Shown here: positions 9,970 through 23,400 of the stretch, in pieces
How positions within the stretch are numbered: the first letter of the stretch is position 1
Layout of the letters: every line of letters starts with the position of its first letter
Assembly (NCBI GenBank): GCA_027186245.1
Contig: CP114481.1
Span: 45,415,501 to 45,479,500, forward strand
Length of the DNA stretch: 64,000 bases
Direction: 5' to 3'
From: Coriaria nepalensis
Lineage: Eukaryota; Streptophyta; Magnoliopsida; Cucurbitales; Coriariaceae
Program-made: the position numbers and the translations under genes
The notes under the pieces: generated by a model
What the model was told of the DNA's origin: nothing
Seen by the model: the letters and a program-made list of their open reading frames with translations, nothing else
The model's database searches: none

Positions 9970-12900
9970 CTTGCATTGATCATTTGCAAGTTATGCACAA
10001 AACTTGTGTTTGGAGTGCAAAAATAGAATTCGTTCGACTTCCTTTGAAATAAGTTATTGACTTGAAATGAGTCATTCAATTGATTTTGAAGGTTAAACGA
10101 ATGCACACTTTCCTTCCATTGATCATTTGCAAGTTATGCACAAAACTTTTGTTCGAAGTGCGAAAATAGAATTCGTTCGACTTGCTTTGGAATAAGTTAT
10201 TGACTTGAAATGAGTCATTCAAATGATTTTGAAGGTTAAACGAATGCACACTTTCCTTGCACTGATCATTTGCAAGTTATGCACAAAACTTGTGTTTGGA
10301 GTGCAAAAATAGAATTCGTTCGACTTGCTTTGAAATAAGATATTTACTTGAAATGACTGATTGAAATGATTTTAAGGTTAAACGAATCCACACTTTCCTT
10401 GCACTGATCATTTGCAAGTTACGCACAAAACTTGTGTTTGGAGTGCAAAAATAGAATTCGTTCGACTTGCTTTGAAATAAGTTATTGACTTGAAATGAGT
10501 CATTCAAATGATTTTGAAGGTTAAACGAATGCACACTTTCCTTGCACTGATCATTTGCAAGTTATGCACAAAACTTGTGTTTGGAGTGCAAAAATAGAAT
10601 TCGTTCGACTTGCTTTGAAATAAGATATTTACTTGAAATGACTGATTGAAATGATTTTAAGGTTAAACGAATCCACACTTTCCTTGCACTGATCATTTGC
10701 AAGTTACGCACAAAACTTGTGTTTGAAGTGCGAAAATAGAATTCGTACGACTTGCTTCGAAATAAGATATTGACTTGAAATGACTCATTGAAATGATTTT
10801 AAGGTTAAACTAATGCACACATTCCTTGCATTGATCATTTCCAAGTTATGCACAAAACTTGTGTTTGAAGTGCGAAAATAGAATTCGTTCGACTTGCTTT
10901 GAAATAAGATATTGACTTGAAATGACTCATTGAAATGATTTTAAGGTTAAACGAATGCGCACTTTCATTGCATTGATCATTTCCAAGTTATGCACAAAAC
11001 TAGTGTTTGTTGGGCAAAAATAGAATTCGTTCGAATTGCTTTGAAATAAGTTATTGACTTAAAATGACTCATTTAAATGATTTTAAGGTTAAACGAATGC
11101 GCACTTTCATTGCATTGATCATTTCCAAGTTATGCACAAAACTTGTGTTTGAAGTGCGAAAATAGAATTCGTTCGACTTGCTTCGAAATAAGATATTGAC
11201 TTGAAATGACTCATTGAAATGATTTTAACGTTAAACGAATGCGCACTTTCATTGCGTTGATCATTTCCAAGTTATGCACAAAACTTGTGTTTGTAGGGCA
11301 AAAATAGAATTCGTTTGAATTGCTTTGAACTAAGTTATTGACTTGAAATGACTCATTGAAATGATTTTAAGGTTAAACGAATGCACACTTTCCTTGCATT
11401 GATCATTTGCAAGTTCTGCACAAAACTTGGGTTTGGAGTGCAAAAATAGAATTCGTTCGACTTGCTTTGAAATAAGTTATTGACTTGAAATGACTCATTC
11501 AAATGATTTTAAGGTTAAACGAATGCACACTTTCCTTGCACTGATCATTTGCAAGTTATGCACAAAACTTGTGTTTGAAGTGCGAAAATAGAATTCGTTC
11601 GACTTGCTTCGAAATAAGATATTGACTTGAAATGACTCATTGAAATGATTTTAAGGTTAAACTAATGCACACATTCCTGACTTTGATCATTTCCAAGTTA
11701 TGCCCAAAACTTGTGTTTGAAGTGCGAAAATAGAATTCGTTCGACTTGCTTCGAAATAAGATATTGACTTGAAATGACTCATTGATATGATTTTAAGGTT
11801 AAACGAATGCGCACTTTCATTGCGTTGATCATTTCCAAGTTATGCACAAAACTTGTGTTTGTATGGCAAAAATAGAATTCGTCCGAATTGCTTTGAAATA
11901 AGTTATTGACTTGAAATGACTCATTGAAATGATTTTAAGGTTAAACGAATGCACACTTTCCTTGCATTGATCATTTGCAAGTTATGCTCAAAACGTTTGT
12001 TTGAAGTGCGAATTAGAATTCGTTCGACTTGCTTTGAAATAAGATATTGACTTGAAATGACTCATTGAAATGATTTTAAGGTTAAACTAATGCACACATT
12101 CCTTGCATTGATCGTTTCCAAGTTATGCACAAAACTTGTGTTTGAAGAGCGAAAATAGAATTCGTTCGGCTTGCTTTGAAATAAGTAATTGACTTGAAAT
12201 GAGTCATTCAAATGATTTTGAAGGTTAAACGAATGCACACTTTCCTTGCAGTGATCATTTGCAAGTTATGCACAAAACTTTTGTTTAAAGTGCGAAAATA
12301 GAATTCGTTCGACTTGCTTTGGAATAAGATATTTACTTGAAAAGACTGATTGAAATGATTTTAAGGTTAAACGAATGCACACTTTCCTTGCACTGATCAT
12401 TTGCAAGTTATGCACAAAACTTGTGTTTGGAGTGCAAAAATAGAATTCGTTCGACTTGCTTTGAAATAAGTTATTGACTTGAAATGAGTCATTCAAATGA
12501 TTTTGAAGGTTAAACGAATGCACACTTTCCTTGCATTGATCATTTGCAAGTTATGCACAAAACTTTTGTTCGAAGTGCGAAAATAGAATTCGTTCGACTT
12601 GCTTTGGAATAAGATATTTACTTGAAATGACTGATTGAAATGATTTTAAGGTTAAACGAATCCACACTTTCCTTGCACTGATCATTTGCAAGTTATGCAC
12701 AAAACCTGTGTTTGGAGTGCAAAAATAGAATTCGTTCGACTTGCTTTGGAATAAGATATTCACTTGAAATGACTGATTGAAATGATTTTATGGTTAAACG
12801 AATGCACGCTTTCTTTGCACTGATCATTTGCAAGTTATGCACAAAACTTGTGTTTGGAGTGCAAAAATAGAATTCGTTCGACTTGCTTTGAAATAAGTTA

Positions 12901-13385
12901 TTGACTTGAAATGAGTCATTCAAATGATTTTGAAGGTTAAACGAATGCACACTTTCCTTGCACTGATCATTTGCAAGTTATGCACAAAACTTGTGTTTGG
13001 AGTGCAAAAATAGAATTCGTTCGACTTGCTTTGAAATAAGATATTTACTTGAAATGACTGATTGAAATGATTTTAAGGTTAAACGAATCCACACTTTCCT
13101 TGCACTGATCATTTGCAAGTTACGCACAAAACTTGTGTTTGAAGTGCGAAAATAGAATTCGTACGACTTGCTTCGAAATAAGATATTGACTTGAAATGAC
13201 TCATTGAAATGATTTTAAGGTTAAACTAATGCACACATTCCTTGCATTGATCATTTCCAAGTTATGCACAAAACTTGTGTTTGAAGTGCGAAAATAGAAT
13301 TCGTTCGACTTGCTTTGAAATAAGATATTGACTTGAAATGACTCATTGAAATGATTTTAAGGTTAAACGAATGCGCACTTTCATT
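9121..13385 (+). repeat. 30-monomer higher-order repeat, copy 1 (4265 bp)
   Basis: This unit matches 13386-17612 at a constant offset of 4265 bp (30 x 142 plus 5 bases, from monomers carrying the one-base-longer 'gattttgaagg'). Rare internal markers include 'ggttgaacgaatcc' (9523), 'agagttcg' (9883), 'attcgtacgac' (10741), 'actagtgtttgttgggc' (11001), 'gttctgcac' (11412), 'cctgactttg' with 'ttatgccc' (11675), 'aagtaattg' (12183), 'gaaaagactg' (12339) and 'gcacgctttctttgc' (12804). Every marker I checked reappears in copy 2. Confidence 0.9.
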
Positions 13386-16300
13386 GCATTGATCATTTCC
13401 AAGTTATGCACAAAACTTGTGTTTGTAGTGCGAAAATAGAATTCGTTCGACTTGCTTAAAAATAAGATATTGACTTGAAATGACTCATTGAAATGATTTT
13501 AAGGTTAAACGAATGCACACTTTCATTGCATTGATCATTTGCAAGTTATGCACAAAACTTGGGTTTAGAGTGCAAAAATAGAATTCGTTCGACTTGCTTT
13601 GAAATAAGTTATTGACTTGAAATGACTCATTCAAATGATTTTAAGGTTAAACGAATGCACACTTTCCTTGCACTGATCATTTGCAAGTTATGCACAAAAC
13701 TTGTGTTTGGAGTGCAAAAATAGAATTCGTTCGACTTGCTTTGAAATAAGATATTTACTTGAAATGACTGATTGAAATGATTTTAAGGTTGAACGAATCC
13801 ACACTTTCCTTGCACTGATCATTTGCAAGTTACGCACAAAACTTGTGTTTGAAGTGCGAAAATAGAATTCGTTCGACTTGCTTCGAAATAAGATATTGAC
13901 TTGAAATGACTCATTGAAATGATTTTAAGGTTAAACTAATGCACACATTCCTTGCATTGATCATTTCCAAGTTATGCACAAAACTTGTGTTTGTAGTGCG
14001 AAAATAGAATTCGTTCGACTTGCTTGAAAATAAGATATTGACTTGAAATGACTCATTGAAATGATTTTAAGGTTAAACGAATGCACACTTTCATTGCATT
14101 GATCATTTGCAAGTTATGCACAAAACTTGGGTTTAGAGTGCAAAAATAGAGTTCGTTCGACTTGCTTTGAAATAAGTTATTGACTTGAAATGACTCATTC
14201 AAATGATTTTAAGGTTAAACGAATGCACACTTTCCTTGCATTGATCATTTGCAAGTTATGCACAAAACTTGTGTTTGGAGTGCAAAAATAGAATTCGTTC
14301 GACTTCCTTTGAAATAAGTTATTGACTTGAAATGAGTCATTCAATTGATTTTGAAGGTTAAACGAATGCACACTTTCCTTCCATTGATCATTTGCAAGTT
14401 ATGCACAAAACTTTTGTTCGAAGTGCGAAAATAGAATTCGTTCGACTTGCTTTGGAATAAGTTATTGACTTGAAATGAGTCATTCAAATGATTTTGAAGG
14501 TTAAACGAATGCACACTTTCCTTGCACTGATCATTTGCAAGTTATGCACAAAACTTGTGTTTGGAGTGCAAAAATAGAATTCGTTCGACTTGCTTTGAAA
14601 TAAGATATTTACTTGAAATGACTGATTGAAATGATTTTAAGGTTAAACGAATCCACACTTTCCTTGCACTGATCATTTGCAAGTTACGCACAAAACTTGT
14701 GTTTGGAGTGCAAAAATAGAATTCGTTCGACTTGCTTTGAAATAAGTTATTGACTTGAAATGAGTCATTCAAATGATTTTGAAGGTTAAACGAATGCACA
14801 CTTTCCTTGCACTGATCATTTGCAAGTTATGCACAAAACTTGTGTTTGGAGTGCAAAAATAGAATTCGTTCGACTTGCTTTGAAATAAGATATTTACTTG
14901 AAATGACTGATTGAAATGATTTTAAGGTTAAACGAATCCACACTTTCCTTGCACTGATCATTTGCAAGTTACGCACAAAACTTGTGTTTGAAGTGCGAAA
15001 ATAGAATTCGTACGACTTGCTTCGAAATAAGATATTGACTTGAAATGACTCATTGAAATGATTTTAAGGTTAAACTAATGCACACATTCCTTGCATTGAT
15101 CATTTCCAAGTTATGCACAAAACTTGTGTTTGAAGTGCGAAAATAGAATTCGTTCGACTTGCTTTGAAATAAGATATTGACTTGAAATGACTCATTGAAA
15201 TGATTTTAAGGTTAAACGAATGCGCACTTTCATTGCATTGATCATTTCCAAGTTATGCACAAAACTAGTGTTTGTTGGGCAAAAATAGAATTCGTTCGAA
15301 TTGCTTTGAAATAAGTTATTGACTTAAAATGACTCATTTAAATGATTTTAAGGTTAAACGAATGCGCACTTTCATTGCATTGATCATTTCCAAGTTATGC
15401 ACAAAACTTGTGTTTGAAGTGCGAAAATAGAATTCGTTCGACTTGCTTCGAAATAAGATATTGACTTGAAATGACTCATTGAAATGATTTTAACGTTAAA
15501 CGAATGCGCACTTTCATTGCGTTGATCATTTCCAAGTTATGCACAAAACTTGTGTTTGTAGGGCAAAAATAGAATTCGTTTGAATTGCTTTGAACTAAGT
15601 TATTGACTTGAAATGACTCATTGAAATGATTTTAAGGTTAAACGAATGCACACTTTCCTTGCATTGATCATTTGCAAGTTCTGCACAAAACTTGGGTTTG
15701 GAGTGCAAAAATAGAATTCGTTCGACTTGCTTTGAAATAAGTTATTGACTTGAAATGACTCATTCAAATGATTTTAAGGTTAAACGAATGCACACTTTCC
15801 TTGCACTGATCATTTGCAAGTTATGCACAAAACTTGTGTTTGAAGTGCGAAAATAGAATTCGTTCGACTTGCTTCGAAATAAGATATTGACTTGAAATGA
15901 CTCATTGAAATGATTTTAAGGTTAAACTAATGCACACATTCCTGACTTTGATCATTTCCAAGTTATGCCCAAAACTTGTGTTTGAAGTGCGAAAATAGAA
16001 TTCGTTCGACTTGCTTCGAAATAAGATATTGACTTGAAATGACTCATTGATATGATTTTAAGGTTAAACGAATGCGCACTTTCATTGCGTTGATCATTTC
16101 CAAGTTATGCACAAAACTTGTGTTTGTATGGCAAAAATAGAATTCGTCCGAATTGCTTTGAAATAAGTTATTGACTTGAAATGACTCATTGAAATGATTT
16201 TAAGGTTAAACGAATGCACACTTTCCTTGCATTGATCATTTGCAAGTTATGCTCAAAACGTTTGTTTGAAGTGCGAATTAGAATTCGTTCGACTTGCTTT

Positions 16301-17612
16301 GAAATAAGATATTGACTTGAAATGACTCATTGAAATGATTTTAAGGTTAAACTAATGCACACATTCCTTGCATTGATCGTTTCCAAGTTATGCACAAAAC
16401 TTGTGTTTGAAGAGCGAAAATAGAATTCGTTCGGCTTGCTTTGAAATAAGTAATTGACTTGAAATGAGTCATTCAAATGATTTTGAAGGTTAAACGAATG
16501 CACACTTTCCTTGCAGTGATCATTTGCAAGTTATGCACAAAACTTTTGTTTAAAGTGCGAAAATAGAATTCGTTCGACTTGCTTTGGAATAAGATATTTA
16601 CTTGAAAAGACTGATTGAAATGATTTTAAGGTTAAACGAATGCACACTTTCCTTGCACTGATCATTTGCAAGTTATGCACAAAACTTGTGTTTGGAGTGC
16701 AAAAATAGAATTCGTTCGACTTGCTTTGAAATAAGTTATTGACTTGAAATGAGTCATTCAAATGATTTTGAAGGTTAAACGAATGCACACTTTCCTTGCA
16801 TTGATCATTTGCAAGTTATGCACAAAACTTTTGTTCGAAGTGCGAAAATAGAATTCGTTCGACTTGCTTTGGAATAAGATATTTACTTGAAATGACTGAT
16901 TGAAATGATTTTAAGGTTAAACGAATCCACACTTTCCTTGCACTGATCATTTGCAAGTTATGCACAAAACCTGTGTTTGGAGTGCAAAAATAGAATTCGT
17001 TCGACTTGCTTTGGAATAAGATATTCACTTGAAATGACTGATTGAAATGATTTTATGGTTAAACGAATGCACGCTTTCTTTGCACTGATCATTTGCAAGT
17101 TATGCACAAAACTTGTGTTTGGAGTGCAAAAATAGAATTCGTTCGACTTGCTTTGAAATAAGTTATTGACTTGAAATGAGTCATTCAAATGATTTTGAAG
17201 GTTAAACGAATGCACACTTTCCTTGCACTGATCATTTGCAAGTTATGCACAAAACTTGTGTTTGGAGTGCAAAAATAGAATTCGTTCGACTTGCTTTGAA
17301 ATAAGATATTTACTTGAAATGACTGATTGAAATGATTTTAAGGTTAAACGAATCCACACTTTCCTTGCACTGATCATTTGCAAGTTACGCACAAAACTTG
17401 TGTTTGAAGTGCGAAAATAGAATTCGTACGACTTGCTTCGAAATAAGATATTGACTTGAAATGACTCATTGAAATGATTTTAAGGTTAAACTAATGCACA
17501 CATTCCTTGCATTGATCATTTCCAAGTTATGCACAAAACTTGTGTTTGAAGTGCGAAAATAGAATTCGTTCGACTTGCTTTGAAATAAGATATTGACTTG
17601 AAATGACTCATT
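13386..17612 (+). repeat. 30-monomer higher-order repeat, copy 2
   Basis: This copy directly abuts copy 1 and follows it marker for marker: 'actagtgtttgttgggc' at about 15266, 'gttctgcac' at about 15677, 'cctgactttg' at about 15940 and 'gcacgctttctttgc' at about 17069. I saw no difference over roughly 4.2 kb. The match stops near 17612, where copy 1 has 'cattgaaatg' (13347) and this copy has 'cattcaaatg'. Such identity implies a very recent duplication, or possibly an assembly duplication. Confidence 0.9.
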
Positions 17613-19450
17613 CAAATGATTTTAAGGTTAAACGAATGCACACTTTCCTTGCATTGATCATTTGCAAGTTATGCACAAAACTTGTGTTTGGAGTGCAAAA
17701 ATAGAATTCGTTCGACTTGCTTTGAAATAAGTTATTGACTTGAAATGAGTCATTCAATTGATTTTGAAGGTTAAACGAATGCACACTTTCCTTGCATTGA
17801 TCATTTGCAAGTTATGCACAAAACTTTTGTTCGAAGTGCGAAAATAGAATTCGTTCGACTTGCTTTGGAATAAGATATTTACTTGAAATGACTGATTGAA
17901 ATGATTTTAAGGTTAAACGAATCCACACTTTCCTTGCACTGATCATTTGCAAGTTATGCACAAAACCTGTGTTTGGAGTGCAAAAATAGAATTCGTTCGA
18001 CTTGCTTTGGAATAAGATATTCACTTGAAATGACTGATTGAAATGATTTTATGGTTAAACGAATGCACGCTTTCTTTGCACTGATCATTTGCAAGTTATG
18101 CACAAAACTTGTGTTTGGAGTGCAAAAATAGAATTCGTTCGACTTGCTTTGAAATAAGTTATTGACTTGAAATGAGTCATTCAAATGATTTTGAAGGTTA
18201 AACGAATGCACACTTTCCTTGCACTGATCATTTGCAAGTTATGCACAAAACTTGTGTTTGGAGTGCAAAAATAGAATTCGTTCGACTTGCTTTGAAATAA
18301 GATATTTACTTGAAATGACTGATTGAAATGATTTTAAGGTTAAACGAATCCACACTTTCCTTGCACTGATCATTTGCAAGTTACGCACAAAACTTGTGTT
18401 TGAAGTGCGAAAATAGAATTCGTACGACTTGCTTCGAAATAAGATATTGACTTGAAATGACTCATTGAAATGATTTTAAGGTTAAACTAATGCACACTTT
18501 CCTTGCACTGATCATTTGCAAGTTACGCACAAAACTTGTGTTTGAAGTGCGAAAATAGAATTCGTACGACTTGCTTCGAAATAAGATATTGACTTGAAAT
18601 GACTCATTGAAATGATTTTAAGGTTAAACTAATGCACACATTCCTTGCATTGATCATTTCCAAGTTATGCACAAAACTTGTGTTTGAAGTGCGAAAATAG
18701 AATTCGTTCGACTTGCTTTGAAATAAGATATTGACTTGAAATGACTCATTCAAATGATTTTAAGGTTAAACGAATGCACACTTTCCTTGCATTGATCATT
18801 TGCAAGTTATGCACAAAACTTTTGTTCGAAGTGCGAAAATAGAATTCGTTCGACTTGCTTTGGAATAAGATATTTACTTGAAATGACTGATTGAAATGAT
18901 TTTAAGGTTAAACGAATCCACACTTTCCTTGCACTGATCATTTGCAAGTTATGCACAAAACCTGTGTTTGGAGTGCAAAAATAGAATTCGTTCGACTTGC
19001 TTTGGAATAAGATATTCACTTGAAATGACTGATTGAAATGATTTTATGGTTAAACGAATGCACACTTTCTTTGCACTGATCATTTGCAAGTTATGCACAA
19101 AACTTGTGTTTGGAGTGCAAAAATAGAATTCGTTCGACTTGCTTTGAAATAAGTTATTGACTTGAAATGAGTCATTCAAATGATTTTGAAGGTTAAACGA
19201 ATGCACACTTTCCTTGCACTGATCATTTGCAAGTTATGCACAAAACTTGTGTTTGGAGTGCAAAAATAGAATTCGTTCGACTTGCTTTGAAATAAGATAT
19301 TTACTTGAAATGACTGATTGAAATGATTTTAAGGTTAAACGAATCCACACTTTCCTTGCACTGATCATTTGCAAGTTACGCACAAAACTTGTGTTTGAAG
19401 TGCGAAAATAGAATTCGTTCGACTTGCTTCGAAATAAGATATTGACTTGA
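16617..19450 (+). repeat. 7-monomer repeat series (period ~995 bp)
   Basis: A 7-monomer segment recurs about every 995-996 bp. The 'cttttgttcgaagtgcg' monomer lies at about 16828, 17824 and 18819, and 'aagatattcacttg' follows each. 'gcacgctttctttgc' marks the first two copies; the third has 'gcacactttctttgc'. The segment also forms the tail of 30-monomer copy 2, so this is local amplification of part of the larger unit. Between the second and third copies one monomer was duplicated (18377 onward) and another lost, keeping the count at seven. Confidence 0.8.
18360..18640 (+). repeat. Directly duplicated monomer with hybrid junction
   Basis: Two successive monomers carry 'ttacgcac' followed by 'attcgtacgac' (18420 and 18562), exactly one monomer apart. 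Elsewhere in this family that monomer is followed by one reading 'aaactaatgcacacattcc'. Here, at about 18484-18502, the sequence is 'aaactaatgcacactttcc', joining the left half of one type to the right half of another. This is what an in-register unequal crossover or conversion tract would leave. Confidence 0.75.
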
Positions 19451-21180
19451 AATGACTCATTGAAATGATTTTAAGGTTAAACTAATGCACACATTCCTTG
19501 CATTGATCATTTCCAAGTTATGCACAAAACTTGTGTTTGTAGTGCGAAAATAGAATTCGTTCGACTTGCTTGAAAATAAGATATTGACTTGAAATGACTC
19601 ATTGAAATGATTTTAAGGTTAAACGAATGCACACTTTCATTGCATTGATCATTTCCAAGTTATGCACAAAACTAGTGTTTGTAGGGCAAAAATAGAATTC
19701 GTTCGAATTGCTTTGAAATAAGTTATTGACTTAAAATGACTCATTTAAATGATTTTAAGGTTAAACGAATGCGCACTTTCATTGCATTGATCATTTCCAA
19801 GTTATGCACAAAACTTGTGTTTGAAGTGCGAAAATAGAATTCGTTCGACTTGCTTCGAAATAAGATATTGACTTGAAATGACTCATTGAAATGATTTTAA
19901 CGTTAAACGAATGCGCACTTTCATTGCGTTGATCATTTGCAAGTTATGCACAAAACTTGGGTTTAGAGTGCAAAAATAGAATTCGTTCGACTTGCTTTGA
20001 AATAAGTTATTGACTTGAAATGACTCATTCAAATGATTTTAAGGTTAAACGAATGCACACTTTCCTTGCACTGATCATTTGCAAGTTATGCACAAAACTT
20101 GTGTTTGGAGTGCAAAAATAGAATTCGTTCGACTTGCTTTGAAATAAGATATTTACTTGAAATGACTGATTGAAATGATTTTAAGGTTAAACGAATCCAC
20201 ACTTTCCTTGCACTGATCATTTGCAAGTTACGCACAAAACTTGTGTTTGAAGTGCGAAAATAGAATTCGTTCGACTTGCTTCGAAATAAGATATTGACTT
20301 GAAATGTCTCATTGAAATGATTTTAAGGTTAAACTAATGCACACATTCCTTGCATTGATCATTTCCAAGTTATGCACAAAACTTGTGTTTGTAGTGCGAA
20401 AATAGAATTCGTTCGACTTGCTTGAAAATAAGATATTGACTTGAAATGACTCATTGAAATGATTTTAAGGTTAAACGAATGCACACTTTCATTGCATTGA
20501 TCATTTGCAAGTTATGCACAAAACTTGGGTTTAGAGTGCAAAAATAGAGTTCGTTCGACTTGTTTTGAAATAAGTTATTGACTTGAAATGACTCATTCAA
20601 ATGATTTTAAGGTTAAACGAATGCACACTTTCCTTGCATTGATCATTTGCAAGTTATGCACAAAACTTGTGTTTGGAGTGCAAAAATAGAATTCGTTCGA
20701 CTTGCTTTGAAATAAGTTATTGACTTGAAATGAGTCATTCAATTGATTTTGAAGGTTAAACGAATGCACACTTTCCTTGCATTGATCATTTGCAAGTTAT
20801 GCACAAAACTTTTGTTCGAAGTGCGAAAATAGAATTCGTTCGACTTGCTTTGGAATAAGATATTTACTTGAAATGACTGATTGAAATGATTTTAAGGTTA
20901 AACGAATCCACACTTTCCTTGCACTGATCATTTGCAAGTTATGCACAAAACCTGTGTTTGGAGTGCAAAAATAGAATTCGTTCGACTTGCTTTGGAATAA
21001 GATATTCACTTGAAATGACTGATTGAAATGCTTTTATGGTTAAACGAATGCACGCTTTCTTTGCACTGATCATTTGCAAGTTATGCACAAAACTTGTGTT
21101 TGGAGTGCAGAAATAGAATTCGTTCGACTTGCTTTGAAATAAGTTATTGACTTGAAATGAGTCATTCAAATGATTTTGAA
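19451..21180 (+). repeat. Shuffled fragments of the 30-monomer repeat
   Basis: These monomers match pieces of the 30-monomer unit out of the original order. 'cttgcttgaaaataag' (about 19565 and 20420), 'agagttcg' (20545), 'gtcattcaattgattttgaagg' markers (about 20735) and 'gcacgctttctttgc' (about 21050) are shared. 'actagtgtttgtagggc' (19672) resembles 'actagtgtttgttgggc'. Small private changes include 'aaatgtctc' (20303), 'cttgttttgaaat' (20560) and 'gaaatgctttta' (21026). Confidence 0.75.
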
Positions 21181-23400
21181 GGTTAAACGAATGCACACTT
21201 TCCTTGCACTGATCATTTGCAAGTTATGCACAAAACTTGTGTTTGGAGTGCAAAAATAGAATTCGTTCGACTTGCTTTGAAATAAGATATTTACTTGAAA
21301 TGACTGATTGAAATGATTTTAAGGTTAAACGAATCCACACTTTCCTTGCACTGATCATTTGCAAGTTACGCACAAAACTTGTGTTTGAAGTGCGAAAATA
21401 GAATTCGTACGACTTGCTTCGAAATAAGATATTGACTTGAAATGACTCATTGAAATGATTTTAAGGTTAAACTAATGCACACATTCCTTGCATTGATCAT
21501 TTCCAAGTTATGCACAAAACTTGTGTTTGAAGTGCGAAAATAGAATTCGTTCGACTTGCTTTGAAATAAGATATTGACTTGAAATGACTCATTGAAATGA
21601 TTTTAAGGTTAAACGAATGCGCACTTTCATTGCATTGATCATTTCCAAGTTATGCACAAAACTAGTGTTTGTTGGGCAAAATAGAATTCGTTCGAATTGC
21701 TTTGAAATAAGTTATTGACTTAAAATTACTCATTTAAATGATTTTAAGGTTAAACGAATGCGCACTTTCATTGCATTGATCATTTCCAAGTTATGCATAA
21801 AACTTGTGTTTGAAGTGCGAAAATAGAATTCGTTCGACTTGCTTCGAAATAAGATATTGACTTGAAATGACTCATTGAAATGATTTTAACGTTAAACGAA
21901 TGCGCACTTTCTTTGCGTTGATCATTTCCAAGTTATGCACAAAACTTGTGTTTGTAGGGCAAAAATAGAATTCGTTTGAATTGCTTTGAACTAAGTTATT
22001 GACTTGAAATGACTCATTGAAATGATTTTAAGGTTAAACGAATGCACACTTTCCTTGCATTGATCATTTGCAAGTTATGCACAAAACTTGGGTTTGGAGT
22101 GCAAAAATAGAATTCGTTCGACTTGCTTTGAAATAAGTTATTGACTTGAAATGACTCATTCAAATGATTTTAAGGTTAAACGAATGCACACTTTCCTTGC
22201 ACTGATCTTTTGCAAGTTATGCACAAAACTTGTGTTTGAAGTGCGAAAATAGAATTCGTTCGACTTGCTTCGAAATAAGATATTGACTTGAAATGACTCA
22301 TTGAAATGATTTTAAGGTTAAACTAATGCACACATTCCTGACTTTGATCATTTCCAAGTTATGCCCAAAACTTGTGTTTGAAGTGCGAAAATAGAATTCG
22401 TTCGACTTGCTTCGAAATAAGATATTGACTTGAAATGACTCATTGATATGATTTTAAGGTTAAACGAATGCGCACTTTCATTGCGTTGATCATTTCCAAG
22501 TTATGCACAAAACTTGTGTTTGTATGGCAAAAATAGAATTCGTCCGAATTGCTTTGAAATAAGTTATTGACTTGAAATGACTCATTGAAATGATTTTAAG
22601 GTTAAACGAATGCACACTTTCCTTGCATTGATCATTTGCAAGTTATGCTCAAAACGTTTGTTTGAAGTGCGAATTAGAATTCGTTCGACTTGCTTTGAAA
22701 TAAGATATTGACTTGAAATGACTCATTGAAATGATTTTAAGGTTAAACTAATGCACACATTCCTTGCATTGATCGTTTCCAAGTTATGCACAAAACTTGT
22801 GTTTGAAGAGCGAAAATAGAATTCGTTCGGCTTGCTTTGAAATAAGTAATTGACTTGAAATGAGTCATTCAAATGATTTTGAAGGTTAAACGAATGCACA
22901 CTTTCCTTGCAGTGATCATTTGCAAGTTATGCACAAAACTTTTGTTTAAAGTGCGAAAATAGAATTCGTTCGACTTGCTTTGGAATAAGATATTTACTTG
23001 AAAAGACTGATTGAAATGATTTTAAGGTTAAACGAATGCACACTTTCCTTGCACTGATCATTTGCAAGTTATGCACAAAACTTGTGTTTGGAGTGCAAAA
23101 ATAGAATTCGTTCGACTTGCTTTGAAATAAGTTATTGACTTGAAATGAGTCATTCAAATGATTTTGAAGGTTAAACGAATGCACACTTTCCTTGCATTGA
23201 TCATTTGCAAGTTATGCACAAAACTTTTGTTTGAAGTGCGAAAATAGAATTCGTTCGACTTGCTTTGGAATAAGATATTTACTTGAAATGACTGATTGAA
23301 ATGATTTTAAGGTTAAACGAATCCACACTTTCCTTGCACTGATCATTTGCAAGTTATGCACAAAACCTGTGTTTGGAGTGCAAAAATAGAATTCGTTCGA
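21181..23400 (+). repeat. 30-monomer higher-order repeat, partial third copy
   Basis: This stretch follows copy 1 at an offset of about 10661 bp. It carries 'attcgtacgac' (21403), 'actagtgtttgttgggc' (21662), 'cctgactttg' with 'ttatgccc' (22336), 'aagtaattg' and 'gaaaagactg' (23002). Unlike copies 1 and 2 it has visible private changes: a one-base loss in 'gggcaaaatag' (21675), 'aaaattactc' (21723), 'gcataaaac' (21796), 'tttctttgcg' (21908), restored 'gttatgcac' (22075) and 'gatcttttgc' (22205). It is therefore older than the split of copies 1 and 2. The match ends near 23405, where 'gaaaaaagttattg' appears. Confidence 0.85.

Noticed and set aside
3600..23184. 85-codon minus-strand open frames
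   Set aside because: These arise where a monomer with the one-base-longer 'gattttgaagg' shifts phase and extends the same open stretch; the one checked starts at GTG. This is an artefact of repeat length.
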